Both the position numbers and the translations under genes were made by a program. The notes under the pieces are model-generated. The model saw nothing but the letters and a program-made list of their open reading frames with translations. It made no database searches and was not told where the DNA came from. Below are positions 1 to 24,782 of a stretch of DNA of 64,000 nucleotides, piece by piece (position 1 is the stretch's first letter; the number at the start of each line of letters is the position of its first letter). The stretch comes from Muraenolepis orangiensis (Eukaryota; Chordata; Actinopteri; Gadiformes; Muraenolepididae). The stretch covers positions 14,832,497 to 14,896,496 of the forward strand of contig CM051004.1 in the NCBI GenBank assembly GCA_027704905.1, given 5' to 3'.

Positions 1-1033
1 TATGCAAATATGGATACTTTCCATCGCTGGTGGCAAAAATCTCAAGCAATGGCGGTTGTGTGTAAACCAATGGTTGATGCCACAGTAGTGGACTCTATAT
101 AGACTCTAAAATGCACATTCTTGTTTCAGGTTAGTACCACATCTAGGTTTGCACAGTCTTGGAGCTGCAATTATCATTAAACGTAATTCGTGGCAATGTA
201 AACTGGGAGCACTGGAGAAACCGTCAAGCACAAGGAAAGGACGACCAATCAGAATGGCCCAGCTGCTGCAGCGTCATTCAAGGCAACGCTTGATGATCTG
301 GATGAATCACAACCTTCATATTCAGTCAGTTATGTTTCAATTAGCAATTTCAGAGATTCAAAAGCATAAAGACAATAATAATATATATTATATTATTATT
401 ATATAATTATATTATATATAATATATAATATAACAATAACACTTTCTGGTTTTGTACGATTTACGGTACTCACGATTATAGTACTCATAGACAGATACGG
501 CTGCTGGCTGTAAGACATCAACTGTCATTGTCTGTCTGATCCTGAAAGACACTTCCTCCGGCTGGAGGTGAGACACCTGAGGAGCGTCATCAGAAAGGTT
601 GGCAACTAGGTAGTTGTGTTGTTAATATGTTTAGTGTAGTGGATTGTGTTACACAATCACACCAATACATTTTTTTTTACAAAACTTATATTATGACATT
701 AGTTTTTTTTACTACTTCTGTTATATTGGGTTGTATTGCTGATGTTGTGAAGCACTTTGTGCTGTATAGCCTATGCTTGGTTAGTGCTATACAAATAAGG
801 TATTATTAAATTGTGTCGATAGGGACATGCAGAATGGCCAAACGTAAAGCGGTTTACCTTGTCCAGGTAAATGATTACGGAGCCTCTGTATGACAGATAT
901 TTGTGTATTTCATACTTTGAAGTGGTTATGTTCCGTTCGCTGTATAACTACATGCACAAATACAGGTTAACGCAACGTATTCACATTTGTTGTTATTGTT
1001 ATTGTTATTGTACAAATACATAAAATGACTCAC

Positions 1034-1127
1034 TCTGACGAGATCCTCTAACTCAGGGGTGTAACCATCGAGCATACTAATATCCAACATCGTCATGCCT
1101 GCATCAGTGTTGTTCCCATCATTATAC
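1034..1127 (-). CDS. C3-like alpha-chain exon (MG8 / receptor-binding region)
   Basis: A 94-nt exon flanked by an acceptor (CAG before position 1127) and a donor (GTGAGT after 1034). It encodes 31 codons with MTMLDISMLDGYTPELEDL, matching the conserved C3/C4/C5 alpha-chain stretch (human C3 reads ATMSILDISMMTGF). It is probably a downstream exon of the C3-like gene that begins at 21072, which would make the intervening intron about 7.4 kb. Exons for the remaining C terminus (C345C/netrin-like domain) were not found and probably lie left of the window. The link to the upstream exons is inferred from strand and order. Confidence 0.75.
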
Positions 1128-1857
1128 CTGCAATAAGCATTTGAAAAAGTCAGATGGTAAATGTGGCAAAACAGACCTGGTTTCTAAATTGTAAATTATG
1201 ATTGTTGGATTTTCAAGTGGTGAAGGAAGTGACTTCATGCCATGGTCAGGGCTCCATCAAAATGTGTGGCCGTCTACATTGGTTTCAACACGGCGCTTAA
1301 GAAAACAGTAAACGATTGGTGTCAAGTTCAGGCTAGCTTTGCCTTTGACTATTGAAGTGTGGTAAAACATTTTGTGGAGTGGAGCACCTTCCATTAATTT
1401 GTATGCCAGCGTTTCCCAGATTGCAAAAACTGACGGAACGCTCATTGACCATCGTTATATACAGCTGATAATGTAATTTACAACGTAAGGAGGTGTTTCA
1501 CATCCTTCCCTATTCTTGGGTTGCATGTGACGTCATCAGTTCCGAGAAAACCAGAAGTCGGCCATCTTGGTTGGTAGCTTTGAGCGACACGGTAAACTAC
1601 TAGAGCACTTTTGTATTCCTTTCACTATGTCTGGATATTCTATAGACGGCCAAAGGGAAAAATCTGCCTCACAATCAGATTTTCTTCAATGTATATGGAT
1701 CAAGTACACATTAAAACTGGCTGGTCCTGCTACATATACTCGGAAGCCACTAATAGATGTTTTTTTTCTGACTGCGTTCAAACTACGGCCAAGAGACCAA
1801 ATCATCTCACGTGACGCTACTCAACCAATCAAATCGCTGCAGTCAGTGAGTGAGCAG

Positions 1858-1979
<122 letters not shown>

Positions 1980-2034
1980 GTAGAAACAGACAGAGAAACA
2001 GTGGGGGTCATTTCACATGGAGTGCTCTTAAAAA

Positions 2035-2212
2035 CAGAAAGGTAGACAGCGAAAACTCCTATATCCTACTAGTTCCCACGGGCAGTTCAAACCCTGTATG
2101 TCTCATTTGTTCCGTTGCGATTATTAAAAGCGGCAATGTGAAGCGACGCTACGAGATGAAGCACACATCTTTTGAGCAATCATACCCAAAATCAAATGAA
2201 CGCTCTAGGAGC
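2035..2212 (+). pseudogene. hAT-type zinc-finger N-terminal fragment
   Basis: Translates to ILLVPTGSSNPVCLICS, AIIKSGNVKRRYEMKH and SFEQSYP. The C-x2-C and following R-x3-K-H spacing match the SPIN-DOC/BED-like zinc finger at the N terminus of GTF2IRD2-like hAT transposases (family knowledge). The catalytic part is absent. A 16-bp inverted repeat at 1561-1576 and 3620-3635 brackets it. It is a relic with no sign of activity. Confidence 0.55.
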
Positions 2213-2349
2213 CCGATAGGATCTATCTGTGTTTACAGTTAGCTTTCGGCAGTGCTGCCGGCATTTGTTTTTGTTCGCGCACTGAGAAAAGCCTCATGTA
2301 TTTTGCTCCATCTGATCCGCTCTTCTGATCGGCCGTTTTTGAGAGCTCT

Positions 2350-3431
2350 GGGGTGTGTTTCCCGATAATGTTGTCTCTTAGCGTGTTACGAAGACTTGAA
2401 AGGTATACCTTACTAAAGTTGTTTACTGTTCTACGTGTGTTCCCCGAACTATCCCTTAGGAGGTTGCTTAAGGTATACCTTCTTACGTCCGACGTTAGTA
2501 GAAATGGTGCTGAAATCGATGGCTCGAGAATCGACTATTCACTCCAGGTAGCGACTGCTTCACCGCGTTATGAGACGATGTGGTGTTCTTTATCAATAAA
2601 ACACTGCAGGAATACTAAAAAATATTGCATTTATCATGACTGAGAACATATTCATAGAATTTGAAACTTACAAACTAAATTATCAAACCGTAAATATAAT
2701 GATTGCCTAAAGGTGGCACGAGCCCGCCACCTCAGATTGTGATATCAAGCCTCTTCCCGCTACACCACCTCAGCAAATTACGCCACCTACCAGTACACCT
2801 TATTTGGCAAGAAAAGGTTGATTTAAATCTTTTTTATATCATTGTCATGGTGCCTTAAATAACTTTGCAATTAGGGTTGATTAACCAGCAGCCCCATCAC
2901 ATAACTGGTGTAGTTCACAATTCTCTCTGATTGGCTGGCAATTTCAATAAAAGCGCACCAACAAGAGACATTAGATAGGTCAGGGCAAAAACAGCGCAAA
3001 AAGCGGTCCGCCAGCTTCACCAATGTGGAGATGGAGGTCATGCTGGATGAGGTGGCGCTGAATCGTGAAGCACTGTTTTCGAGTTTTAGGAGTTTAAGAG
3101 GCGATTTCAAACATTCCCATAAATGTGGTATTTTTGTTGTATATTATTACCGTTATGAACTACATATTGATTCACAGATTGAAATTAAACTAGGTCAACA
3201 GCTGATTTCAGAGGCTTGCGGGTCGGAACAGTGGTGGCCACTAGCGGAGAGAGCTGACAACATCGCTAAGGTAGAGTTAAGAGAGGTCCAGACCTGCCTT
3301 ACGAAAGTGTCACTTACGGAAGGTATACTTAGCTAAGAACATTTCGGGACACACGGCGAAACGTTAAGGTACAGCTTAAGGTAGAACTTACGAACGACGT
3401 AGCGTTAAGAAGGCTTCGGGAAACGCACCCC
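2350..3431. mobile_element. Harbinger-like non-autonomous element
   Basis: Terminal inverted repeats of 16 bp: GGGGTGTGTTTCCCGA at 2350-2365 and the reverse complement of GGGGTGCGTTTCCCGA at 3416-3431 (one mismatch). The GGGGTGCGTTTCCC end is familiar from teleost PIF/Harbinger elements. An internal stretch near 3025-3110 encodes DEVALNREALFSSFRSL, resembling the Myb/SANT-like protein of such elements. The flanking bases (TCT and TGA) show no intact 3-bp target duplication, so the class is inferred from the ends. Confidence 0.5.
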
Positions 3432-3935
3432 TGATCGATTGGAGATAACAACACAATTTTTGATAACAGCGACTTCTACTCAGGTGCGACTTATAGTCCA
3501 AAGAATACGGTATATCTGTTTTAGGTTGAACCATCTAAAGAAGAGTAAAACTATTAAAAAATGATATTCAATGAAGCAGACATAGACAACCATTGTTTTG
3601 TTCAAATGTGTACTCTGCTTACCAACCAAGATGGCGGCGGGCGATGACGTCATACATTTTGTATGTGTATATGTGATTGCACCCCAGAATTGTAATAAAC
3701 ATTCACAAATGCATTTGCGCCTTAGTACATGGGGATTGGGGGAAATTAAGTAAATTGTATTTGTACATTTTGATGCAAAGCAATGGGCTAACACTATGCC
3801 TAGTTTCACCAATTAGACTTTAGATTAATAACAAATCAGACTTTAGATTAAAAACAATTCAGATTAGATCCGAGCCGAGCTCAAATCTGGGTTAATGGGG
3901 CATTTAAATTTCTTTCACTTCATATTTGTTTTGAC
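3432..3935. other. Intronic sequence with no recognised gene
   Basis: I see only the right half of the 16-bp inverted repeat (3620-3635) and an ATGACGTCA palindrome-like motif at 3644-3652 that mirrors 1528-1536. No exon of the C3-like gene was found here. Confidence 0.5.
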
Positions 3936-3939
3936 CAGT

Positions 3940-4330
3940 GGGGAACCGTCAGGGCCTTCAAGGTATTCAGAGAAGGCCATGGAATCCTACAACATATCTG
4001 ATTAATTCTATACATTAAATAAAATAAATAAAATTTATTAATAAAAAATTGTGTTGCTTATCACGATTTGACTTGTTTCTGTTGTTTTCTGTCCATGCAC
4101 TGCGCATTTGAATGGTTTTGTGTTGGAAAAAAATTAAACCAATCAGATATTTTTCTGCGTAGAATCCTCCATCCAGGGTATTCTAGAATGCCCTGACCAA
4201 TAAACAGGATGAGAGTGTTCGTTTGGATTGACAATTTGATTAACCAATTATATTTTCATTTGTAGCCAATAGGCGGTTTCTTTCAGATTTTCCCACGGTT
4301 CCAGGGTATTCTAGATTTAGAAGACCAGCT
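3940..4330 (+). repeat. Dispersed repeat, second copy inverted at 26110-26600
   Basis: The block containing CGTCAGGGCCTTCAAGGTAT is matched by the reverse complement of 26540-26600. Further blocks (GTTTTGTGTTGGAAAAA, CAGATATTTTTCTG, AGCCAATAGGCG) match in the same order down to 26110. No coding remains are seen; the element class is unknown. Confidence 0.7.
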
Positions 4331-6996
4331 CACTGGCTAAGATGAGACATATCTTTGTACTAACTAGTGGTTGATAGCTGACGTTCAAAATAGAGGAACA
4401 CCACAGGACAATCCTAACTCTCTGCATTAGCTTCCATAGCTATTGAAAAGCAAGTTATTTTGGATCTGAAAACCAGTGATCAGCCTAATGACCGGGTTAT
4501 TTAAAAATTCATCCAAATGGACAGGCGGATAGATTTAGTCTTCAAGTGATTGTCATTGGTATTGTTGAATGTCTTGACTTGGTCTTTCTTAGCATTGGTC
4601 ATTTGTTGCAAAGGTGTGGTTGCGTCGCAGCCATTTATGTAACATTATTTTCATAACTGATTGGTTTATTTATTTTTTGTGTAACAATGTAGCGAGCTAC
4701 AGTACCTGTGTGAATGCAAACTAGTGACTGGACTGTGACGTTCGATAGTGTGTGTGTGTGTGTGTGTTTTCGAGCAGTGATCTTTTTGGAAGGACCTGGG
4801 TTCACCAGTGGTTTTGACCAATCGTGTTGCTGCAGGCAGTGATCTGTAAGCGACTCATTGTCTATTGTCTCTGTAAACATTGTCTAAACACAAAGAAAGT
4901 CTGGAAGCAAATGCAATTGCAAATTTGTTATATGCACTTAATATGTGGGAATGAATGGCAATACATGCAATTGTCGACATATCAGTATGTAGTTCTAGTA
5001 GTAGTGATCAGTATTTTCACATGGTTTGTGTACATCTACTGGAAAATGAATAGTAGTATTAAACACAGATAGTATTTGTGATATTTCATGTTATATACTA
5101 TATACTTACAAGACCTCTATTTTAAGTGTATACCCATATTCTTCAGGAGAGATTAGTTCTGAAGACAAGAACATGAACATAACATTAAAATCAACCAACA
5201 GGTACAAGCAGAGGAGGTGTGCACTCAAGTCAAGTGTGCGTAATGCCACACAGCAGTGACACTACGCAAACCACGCTGGCCCCAAAACTTATACTTTTTT
5301 TGTTTTATTTAGTTAAGTATTAAGTATATGTAACTTTATCTAACCAACTATGATACCTTGATGAGCCTCTTTTCATCATCTGTAAAAATGGACACGTTTT
5401 GCTGTTTTGTCTTAACTGATAACCTCCCCTAAAATGTAGATAACTTGTTATCGCAAAGTATATTTTATATGGCACTTTTAGGCCCAAGCTAAGATGTAAG
5501 CAAATATATCATTTTTGCTATATTTGGCTAACATCAATAACACAAAGCAGATGATGCGCTGTGTTTGGCTTGATGGATTTATAGCTTGGCACTAGTGTCT
5601 TCGGTTAGTGTGCGTAGTACGCCACACAATAGAGACATAATCAGAAAGCCACGCCCACCGGGGGGGGAGGGGGGGGCATTTCATCGCTCTCCATTGACTT
5701 TTTATTGTGAGAAGGTGCCTCCTGGTCATTTTCGTTTTCTAATAAAAAACGGAAACATGTCTTAGAGCTGTTGTGTGTGACATGATGCACTACCAAGGTA
5801 AATCATTTATTTTTTTGGTTCGGCAGTTTGTTAAAATGTAGTTCTGGGTTCTTTATCTTGTTGGTTGAGCATCCTGTCACAAAGCAGCTTTTAGGCATGT
5901 TTCAGTTTTTGTAGGAGGCAGGAGGCAAGGAGGCATCTTCCTGCAATGCAAAGTCAATTGAGAGCAAACTATTGTTTTCGCCATGGATGCGCCATTGTTG
6001 CGCTATAAATGCGCCATGTCTCTATAGTTGGGACTGTGTACTGACGTCAGTTAAAAAATCTTTGCCCCCCCCAGCACAAATGTCAAACTCCGCCTATGCT
6101 CTTCAGTGAACTTTCTATAGTCATTGATAAATTAGTGAAGAAGGGACATTTATCTACATCAGGCCTGATGCTATTTGTTCTATTACTTCCCTAGCACATA
6201 CAACTACTTGGCCTCAATAGAACAATAGAGTCACCCTTTGAAGTATATTTTACTATTTTAATTACATACTCGTACTTGACCCATGACCTAAATTGCACAG
6301 CATATAGTGATGTTTCTTGTTAATTTCCACGCAAGCACAGTTGGAAAAAGATTGTGTGTTTTTGTTTCTATTACATAGAAAGTATGGTGTGCTCAACTGC
6401 TTGACGCGATTAGAGTCTCTGAATAAGTAAAAACTCTACATAAAGATGCTAGTTCTAGATATTCTTCTAAACTAACGTATGATAATGGTTTGGCTTCTCT
6501 TCCAGAACCGTACACATTGAAAGGATGGCAAAATAACCCCACTCTTTGGCCAGATTTGAGCTTTGGTGATATTTACACCTGATCGGCACGCCAGGGATGG
6601 ACGAAGGAGTCTCTCCAGGCTTTTAAATCACTGGAATATTTTCAGTTTTTCCTTAGTGGTCATGTTCAACCGCTATTTATCCGTTATTTCATGAAAAATT
6701 AAGAGTTTTCGAATGGTTTTAATTTAAATAACGGAGATCATTCATACTAAAACATTGTATGAGGCAAACTGTCATAAAAAGTTTATAAACTGAACATAAT
6801 CGTTACCCAATACTGACCTGACAGGAAGATGTACATGTACTTTATTGTTATTTTGATTGTGTACAGTATCTTTATAGTAGGCCTATAGTGTAGTTGCCTC
6901 TCAGGAAACGTATACTAGAACCCTTTGAAACCGATTCGTGCAACCAATAACACAACAATTTGCCGGCATTATGCCTAAAACAATGGTTTATTTTCC
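4331..6996. other. Long intronic stretch without recognisable features
   Basis: Lies between C3-like exons at 8557 and 1127. It contains a short GT tract (4749-4767), a G run near 5660-5675 and AT-rich sequence. No splice-flanked homologous exon or repeat-encoded protein was recognised on either strand. Confidence 0.5.
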
Positions 6997-7210
6997 TTAA
7001 GGCACTGTCACACCTTGATGATTTAGCCAGCGTATGCCCGATGTATCAAAGTGTCTTTAAAACGCTGGCATACGCTGAACTATGTCTTTTTTGTTTTAGT
7101 TTTTCATACATAACGTATACATAACATTTTAGTAACTAATATAGAAGGTTCAATAAAATATACCAACGAATGCTTAGTGTTTTGCCGGTGTTCACAACTT
7201 ATGCCCAAGC

Positions 7211-7555
7211 CAGGGTTTCCGTTAGCCGGTAATTACCTAAAATTACCCGGGTAAAGACACCTTGGACACGTTTAATTTCAGCACTGCAGCAGAGGACTTT
7301 GCCGCAATGAAAATAAGGAGAAAGTAAAAAGTTACCTGGTAGCTTACAGGGTCAATTTGATGCCTTTTGTTAAAACGGGCTACAGATGTTACAGGTGTTT
7401 TGTAATAGCCTACAGGTTTTGCTCAATCGTTCCTGTTCGTTTTTCTTAATAGTTTCTGTTGTTCATTAAATAGTCAAACAGATTTGAGGTTGTTGTCATT
7501 CTTTTGTCAACCTAGGTGTACATTATAGTTGTGTTTGTAACATAGACTGGGGCTA
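7211..7555 (+). mobile_element. Deleted hAT remnant (same family as in CYP2 intron 8)
   Basis: Begins CAGGGTTTCCGTTAGCCGG, a hAT-like terminus, and then jumps to the transposase tail sequence (GACTTTGCCGCAATGAAAAT, followed by a shared 3' untranslated part) that is also found at 34360-34620, 46750-47030 and 60590-60890. It is an internally deleted copy sitting inside the element at 7001-8162. Confidence 0.65.
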
Positions 7556-7680
7556 AAGCCCGTGAGGGGAGTGTTGGATGACTGTGTTTCCTGTGTATTC
7601 CAAAAATGAAATCGGCTCGTCTTTTTGAACATTTATTATGCCGAACAAAAACAAACAAACAAATTCCTTCCAAAATATAA

Positions 7681-7762
7681 TCCTATATTATATCCACTGC
7701 TATATTATATCCTCCTATATTATATCCACTGCTATATTATATCCTCCTATATTATATCCACT
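7681..7762. repeat. Short tandem repeat (TATATTATATCC units)
   Basis: About five tandem units of TATATTATATCC followed alternately by ACTGC or TCC, within the transposon at 7001-8162. Confidence 0.8.
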
Positions 7763-8403
7763 GTCCAATGTTAACACGTCAAAAAAAAACGTAAAACTCC
7801 ACCGTTCTCCACGTTAATCCACTTGTTTACCCCACTTTATCCACACGAAACACTTCCAAACCGCAACCCAAGACGCAAACCGTGCGTCAAACCACGTGTG
7901 TGAACGTGTGTCAGCGATCGCATAACTTTCCTACAACTTATGGCCCACGTAGGCCAGCGTATGGCTCTTACGTTGAGACATTTTGTGCATGCTCAACATT
8001 TCTCGCCGTACTACAACATGTATACCAGCGTGCTTCAGCGTGCTCTTAACTTATCCAAAACTTACCCATAACTTATTCGACGTTTGTCGTTGCCGTTGCG
8101 TTTTAGAGAAAATTTGATACGTCGGGCATACGCTGGCTAAATCGTCAAGGTGTGACAGCGCCTTTACAATTGCAGTCATTTGTGTGTAAAGTTCAGGTCA
8201 CACATCGCTTTTTGCCAACCACAACACATAAAAAACACACGTGACTTTGGCTGTGACGTCATGAGAAACATTGCTATACACACTGGCTAGTCTACCTGTT
8301 CCATTATTAGCTGGAGTCCCTTTTCCATGCACATGATATCTGCTCAGGGTTCCAAAGTACACAACACTCTCAACAATGAGGGCCTTCCAGACATCTGTCG
8401 TAG

Positions 8404-8469
8404 ACATCCTAGAAAATGTACTTTGTGAAAGCTGAAGAATGTTTACACAAAGTACATTTTCTAGGATGT
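8404..8469. repeat. Perfect hairpin, 24-bp arms
   Basis: Arms at 8404-8427 and 8446-8469 are exact reverse complements (containing CTAGAAAATGTACTTTGTG), separated by 18 bp. It lies in an intron of the C3-like gene about 90 bp from the exon at 8557-8622. Confidence 0.9.
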
Positions 8470-8556
8470 TGACACTTGGACAATTTAAATTAGATCTTAT
8501 TGAAAGTCAAAACTAAAAGAGATGGGTAGATCAAAATACTGAAAGTCAGAGTTTAC

Positions 8557-21072
<12,516 letters not shown>

Positions 21073-21164
21073 GCCTATACGCAGGTCTGCTGTCTCTGTA
21101 GTCTGTGTCTCTACATGACCCTGCTTTTGATTGCGTCCTACTCTTGTATGTCCCCCCCCCCCCC

Positions 21165-22290
21165 CCCCAATACACCTATTTGGCACCACCTCTTGTTGCC
21201 TGAACCCTGTCCCCTAGTAAACACACAAAACTCTGAACGGTTTGTCCTTTCAGTAAGCATTTTATTGATTCATTTGGTTTTAGAAAGTTGAGAAGAACAT
21301 TATGTTCAATGACCTGGCGTGGTCCCCCCAACACGGAGGGCATGCTGAAGAAGGCACACCAGCTATGTTCTGAGGTGCCTCAGAAAAAGCGGAATAGGCC
21401 AGAGGTGGCTAGTGAACTTCTACCGTGGCACCGTAGAGAGCGTCCTGACGAGTGGCGTCACCGTGTGGTACGGCAACACCACTGCGCATGGGCACCATCT
21501 CTTCTCCCCCCCTACCGTATGGTCACCGGTTGCGCAGGATCCGTACAAATGACTTCCGGGTTTAAGGATAGTTTTTATCCACAGGCAGTGCGCCTACTGA
21601 ACTGCTAGGAGTGCTGCCACTTTTCACTTTCATAACATTGTCATTAACATTACACTAACATACTTTGCTGGACTCATCATAGTTACTGCACTGTATTCAT
21701 GATGCCGCTGCACTACTGGCACTACTAAAAAAAACCTGTTGACACACGTTGCTGTTTTTAATTTTTATTGTATATATTATTTTTATGGTATTGATTTGGA
21801 GATGTATACTGCGGGAGGGAATGGGGAGTAAGCATTCTGCTCAAGCAATGTAGAAGAAGAGTACTATCCTCCATAGATAGATAGACTGCCTGCAAGATCT
21901 TATTATTATACATCGGACAGATTACCTGAAAATGATGAATATGAATAAATTCAGAAACACAATCAAATGTTGAAATCCAATAACTAGATTCTCAGAGCTG
22001 ACATGTTGCAAGGATTTTGAGTAAAGGCTATTTAATGCATTTCCCCCATCATTTCATTGGGCCCTATCGGGCCCCTGGTCAAGTTGGGGGCCCCAGTGCA
22101 ATCGCATACGTTGCATACCCGCTAGCGCTGGCTTTGTACTAGGTGCCTATTCTATTTTTCTATTTGTATTTTTGTATAAAGTTTAAAGGCATATTTATAG
22201 TGAGCTGAATGTCAAACGATTGAGCTTTTTTGTACAGTAGTACGCATTAAATGTTTCTTTATAAGGGCAACAGATTATTCTATCGTGAAA
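21165..22290 (+). repeat. Segment upstream of the C3-like gene, duplicated at 24783-25475
   Basis: Shares long near-identical blocks with 24783-25475: GGCACCACCTCTTGTTG, CCCTGTCCCCTAGTAAACAC, TGCCTGCAAGATCTTATTAT, CCTGAAAATGATGAATAT and GGCTATTTAATGCATTTCCC. This copy is interrupted at about 21302-21840 by a Rex1-like LINE 3' fragment that the other copy lacks. Confidence 0.85.
21302..21840 (+). mobile_element. Rex1-like LINE 3' fragment
   Basis: Encodes broken pieces of a Rex1-type reverse transcriptase C terminus (VWYGNTTAHG in one frame, FKDSFYPQAVRLLNC in another), followed by untranslated sequence ending GAGGGAATGGGGAGTAAGCA. Inserted in one of two duplicated segments. Confidence 0.65.
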
Positions 22291-22599
22291 TTGTTTGATT
22301 GTTACAATAGAGGGGAGTGGCACACTCAAATCTAGCACGTTCTACTTATTTGTCAGTTTTTTGGTCTGTGAGCAAGATTACTGAAAAAGTATATACGTAT
22401 GTATATTTCCAATAACTTGTTCATACCTCAGCCATGATGCTGGAAAGGGACATGGATGTTTGGTCCACCTTGTGGCACTTTAGACATTCAGGGAGGCTCT
22501 TGATTTTGTGGTATGTTTTAAGTAGCAGCTTGTACAGATCTGCTCTTCAGCACTGTATTGTTACGTGATTTTACTACCTGATGTATAGTTGCAACAGCA

Positions 22600-24008
22600 T
22601 GACCATATATGGACATGTTTCTGTGGACCGGAATGTCTTTGTGGTGCAGAGTTCAGGGAGATGACAGCTGAGTGGAAGAAGCTGTTCCTAAGCCTGCTTG
22701 ACTTGGAACAGAGGTTTCTATAGCGTCTCCCGGAGGGGAGGAGGGCAAACAGTCCATGGTTGGGGTGAGAGGTGTCATCCACTTGTGCCTTCCTCAGACA
22801 CCGTTTGTGGTGGGTAGTGTTTATTGCAGGGAGGGGTGGTCCAACGATGCATTGGGCGGTTTTAACCACTCTCTGCAGTGCTTTCCGGTCGGAAACAGTG
22901 CAGTTGCCTTACCACCCTGTGATGCAGTTGGTGAGGATGCTTTCAATAGCACACTGGTAAAAGTTCACCAGAATCTGAGGTGACAGGTGGGCTTTCCTCA
23001 GTCTCCTCAGGAAGAAGAGACACTGGTGAGCCTTCTTTACCAGTGAGGCAGTATTGAGGGACCAAGAGAGGTCCTCAGAGATTTGGACCCCCAGGAATTT
23101 GAAGCTGGAGACACGCTCGACCTCCGTTCCGTTGATGAGGATGGGGGCGTGTGCGCCAGCTCTGGTCTTCCTGAAGTCGACGATGAGCTCCTTGGACTTC
23201 TTGGTGTTGAGGGCCAGGTTGTTGTCAGCGCACCACGCCACCAGGTGCTGGACCTCCTCCCTGTAGGCTGCCTCATCGTTGTTTTTGATGAGGTGTTTGT
23301 ACCATGTACAGGAGTGCAGTCGTGGGTGAAGATGGAGTAGAGGAGAGGGCTCAGCACACAGCCTTGTGGAACACTGGTGTTTAGGGTGAGGGTGGAGGAG
23401 GTGAGATGGTCTAACCTGATTGACTGGGTTCTGTTGGTTAGGAAGTCTAATAACCAGTTACAAACTGAGGGGTTCATTTCAAGGTTCTTGGTTTTCATGA
23501 GGTCACCAAGTTTGAAGATGAGTTTAGAGGGGATGATGGTGTTAAATGCTGAGCTGTCTATGAAGTCTATGAACAACACTCTCACATGGGTGTTGCTCTC
23601 ATCAAGGTGGGAGAGAGCGGAGTGAAGAGCTGAGGAAATGGCGTCCTCCGTGCTCCTGTTCTCACTGCAGGCAAATTGGTATTTATCCAGTGAGGGTGAC
23701 AGGCTAGTTTTGAGGTGAGCCAGGACAAGCCTCTCGAAGCACTTCATGATGATGGGGGTGAGTGCAACAGGGCGGAAGTCGTTGAGGCTCGTTGCAGAAG
23801 AGTGTTTTGGAACTGGCACAATGAAGGTGGTTTTAAAGCACACTGGGACAACTGCTTGAGCTAGTGACATGTTGAAAATGTCAGTAAGGACCTCGGTCAG
23901 CTGCTCAGCGCAGTTCCTGTGCACACGACCGGGGATGCCATCCTGACCAGCTGCCTTATGCGCATTTGTTCTGCTCAGTGCCGCACTGACGCTGCTGAGA
24001 TACAAAAC
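22600..24008 (-). mobile_element. Rex1-like LINE relic (reverse transcriptase)
   Basis: Minus-strand open frame at 23037-24005 with KAAGQDGIPGRV, NDFRPVALTPIIMKCFERLV, FIDFIDSSAFNTIIP and SVPQGCVLSPLLYSIFTHDC. A frameshift near 23240 moves to WCADNNLALNTKKSKELIVD, VERVSSFKFLGVQISEDLSW and LLPSGRRYRN. The FADD catalytic box lies in the frameshifted, deleted part. The family (Rex1/Babar-type) is recognised by these motifs. 5'-truncated and inactive. Confidence 0.85.
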
Positions 24009-24009
24009 A

Positions 24010-24780
24010 AATCAATACAATATTCCATGAAACAGGGAGCCCGAGATCTCCACCCGACAGACCGAATAACAGCTCACTGCCTGTTCACCGAAAGTCTCCC
24101 GCTTCTCCGCTACAAACACATATTTATCCCCTTCAATTCTCCTCATCCTGTCCAGTATTCTTCCGCCAGACCGTGCTTTGCGATCTATCCGGCTCTGAAT
24201 GTCTGTGTGGCAGGGCGACCTCCCCCATCAATGATCCTCTCCCTCCAACTGCGTTTTGTGAACACTTTGTTAACTACTGAGCAAATACATTTTTGCCAAC
24301 ACTAATTACCTTTTAACACATGAAAACACACTTCTAAATTTAGCCAAAATATATGTATTATTTAGATGAAATACACATACGGTTATGATTTGAATCATCG
24401 AGTGGCATCCTTTTCATAGGCTACGACTGCCGTGTGCTATGCATAAGTTAGACTATCGTTGGGTATAAGTTGTGAACGCCGGCAACACGCTAAGCATTCG
24501 TTGGTATAAGTTATCAAAATGTTCTATATAAGTTACTAATACGTTATGTATACGTTATGTATACAAAAAAAGTTTTAAAAACATTGATAGTTCAGCGTAT
24601 GCCAGCGTTTTAGAGACATTTTGATACGTCGGGCATAGTGTAAGAATACATCAAAATATGATTTTTTTCTATTAGCTACTTCAAACTTGTTTATGGCCAT
24701 TAGACGACCGCAGCCATCCCTCTTCAACCACCACTTTCAGCTACTGCTCTCAAAGGTACAGAGTCCCTGCTTTTTATTGT
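24010..24780. other. Intergenic, with one transposon-related fragment
   Basis: 24440-24650 is similar in inverted orientation to the interior of the element at 7001-8162 (ACGTTATGTATACGTTATG, GCGTATGCCAGCGTTTTA). No genes were seen. Confidence 0.5.
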
Positions 24781-24782
24781 GT

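Larger units (their letters stand above)
7001..8162. mobile_element. DNA transposon with 50-bp terminal inverted repeats and a nested hAT remnant
   Basis: 7001-7050 and 8113-8162 are inverted copies of each other, 47 of 50 positions identical, starting GGCACTGTCACACCTTGA. Flanks are TTAA on the left (6997-7000) and TTTA on the right (8163-8166), compatible with a once-perfect TTAA target duplication as used by Kolobok or piggyBac-like elements. Internal sequence resembles 24440-24650 in inverted orientation, so it belongs to a family. No transposase is encoded, so it is non-autonomous. Confidence 0.7.

Noticed and set aside
1257..1445. Minus-strand open frame of 62 codons (WETLAYKLMEGAPLHKMF)
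   Set aside because: Reads like protein but matches nothing I can name, has no splice context I trust, and sits in decayed transposon sequence.
8198..8407. Minus-strand open frame with ALIVESVVYFGTLSRY as a possible C3-like exon
   Set aside because: Weak resemblance to the residues preceding the 1034-1127 exon, but the available acceptor gives the wrong phase and no convincing donor follows.
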